NCBI RefSeq assembly: GCF_000230835.1
Contig: NZ_CM001240.1
Location: forward strand, 4,351,779-4,415,778
Length of the DNA: 64,000 bases
Direction of reading: 5' to 3'
DNA from: Clostridium sp. DL-VIII
GTDB taxonomy: Bacteria > Bacillota > Clostridia > Clostridiales > Clostridiaceae
Part shown: positions 63,945 to 64,000 of the stretch, in pieces
Position numbering within the stretch: the first letter of the stretch is position 1
How the letters are laid out: each line of letters opens with the position of its first letter
Program-made: the position numbers and the translations under genes
The notes under the pieces: generated by a model
Seen by the model: only the letters and a program-made list of their open reading frames with translations
What the model was told of the DNA's origin: nothing
Databases searched by the model: none

Positions 63945-64000
63945 AAAAATTACTCCTTTGATCAATAATATTCATGCCTTAATTTTATCATATAACTTAA

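Noticed and set aside
1..64000. CRISPR arrays, tRNA or rRNA genes
   Set aside because: No regularly spaced repeats, no tRNA-like cloverleaf with GGTTCRA and no rRNA motifs were seen on reading both strands.

Overview
The window is AT-rich DNA from a strictly anaerobic Firmicute, most likely Clostridium sensu stricto and near the C. beijerinckii group. That placement is inference. It rests on base composition, strong AGGAGG ribosome binding sites, siroheme reductases, a class II ribonucleotide reductase, a broken CotF-type spore coat gene, many chemotaxis and cyclic-di-GMP genes, and orphan histidine kinases. No rRNA, tRNA or CRISPR array was seen.

Layout. 1-4.4 kb: the start of an FAD oxidoreductase, an ECF transporter S component, a Nudix hydrolase and a ferredoxin-type nitrite/sulfite reductase. 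4.5-7.5 kb: a structured inverted-repeat element, a small tyrosine recombinase, a 197-bp segment bounded by 19-bp inverted repeats with an outward promoter inside, and a chemoreceptor; together these look like a phase-variable DNA inversion switch. 7.5-8.5 kb: a small membrane protein and a PIN-domain protein. 8.6-29.6 kb: a block between two same-orientation IS630-type elements with identical transposase ORFs. It holds an acetyltransferase, a TPR protein, a ComEC-like lipoprotein, an ABC importer operon with a divergent LysR gene, an FtsH-like protease, a GGDEF/HD-GYP protein, argS, a second copy of the structured element, a DUF2935 protein, a second siroheme reductase with a CRP/FNR-type operator, and a CE2-like esterase.

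30-35 kb: a class II ribonucleotide reductase behind tandem NrdR-like boxes, then a decaying stretch: a 3D-domain gene with a nonsense codon in its signal sequence, a broken coat protein gene and the N-terminal half of an aldehyde dehydrogenase. 35-42.5 kb: a signalling block (receiver protein, hybrid kinase with GAF, PAS, two receivers and HPt, HD-GYP protein, multi-PAS kinase). 42.8-46.9 kb: a DnaQ/BRCT nuclease, a YukJ-family protein, a 42-residue small protein, a membrane glycosyltransferase and a small lipoprotein.

46.9-52.0 kb: a chemotaxis operon cheY-cheA-cheW-mcp behind a cyclic-di-GMP-I riboswitch and terminator. 52.3-59.7 kb: two paralogous kinases joining an AcoR-like GAF sensor to a histidine kinase core, enclosing a YeiH-family transporter and an acetolactate-synthase-like enzyme. 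60-64 kb: a lipoprotein, a GGDEF/EAL protein that seems to start at ATT, and a truncated RNase H-like protein.

The unifying theme is behavioural regulation. Three c-di-GMP enzymes, a c-di-GMP riboswitch on the che operon, two chemoreceptors (one next to a putative inversion switch) and four kinases lie within 60 kb. The most interesting unexplained items are the inversion switch, the covarying inverted-repeat element, and the AcoR-sensor kinases that share a C-terminal tail.
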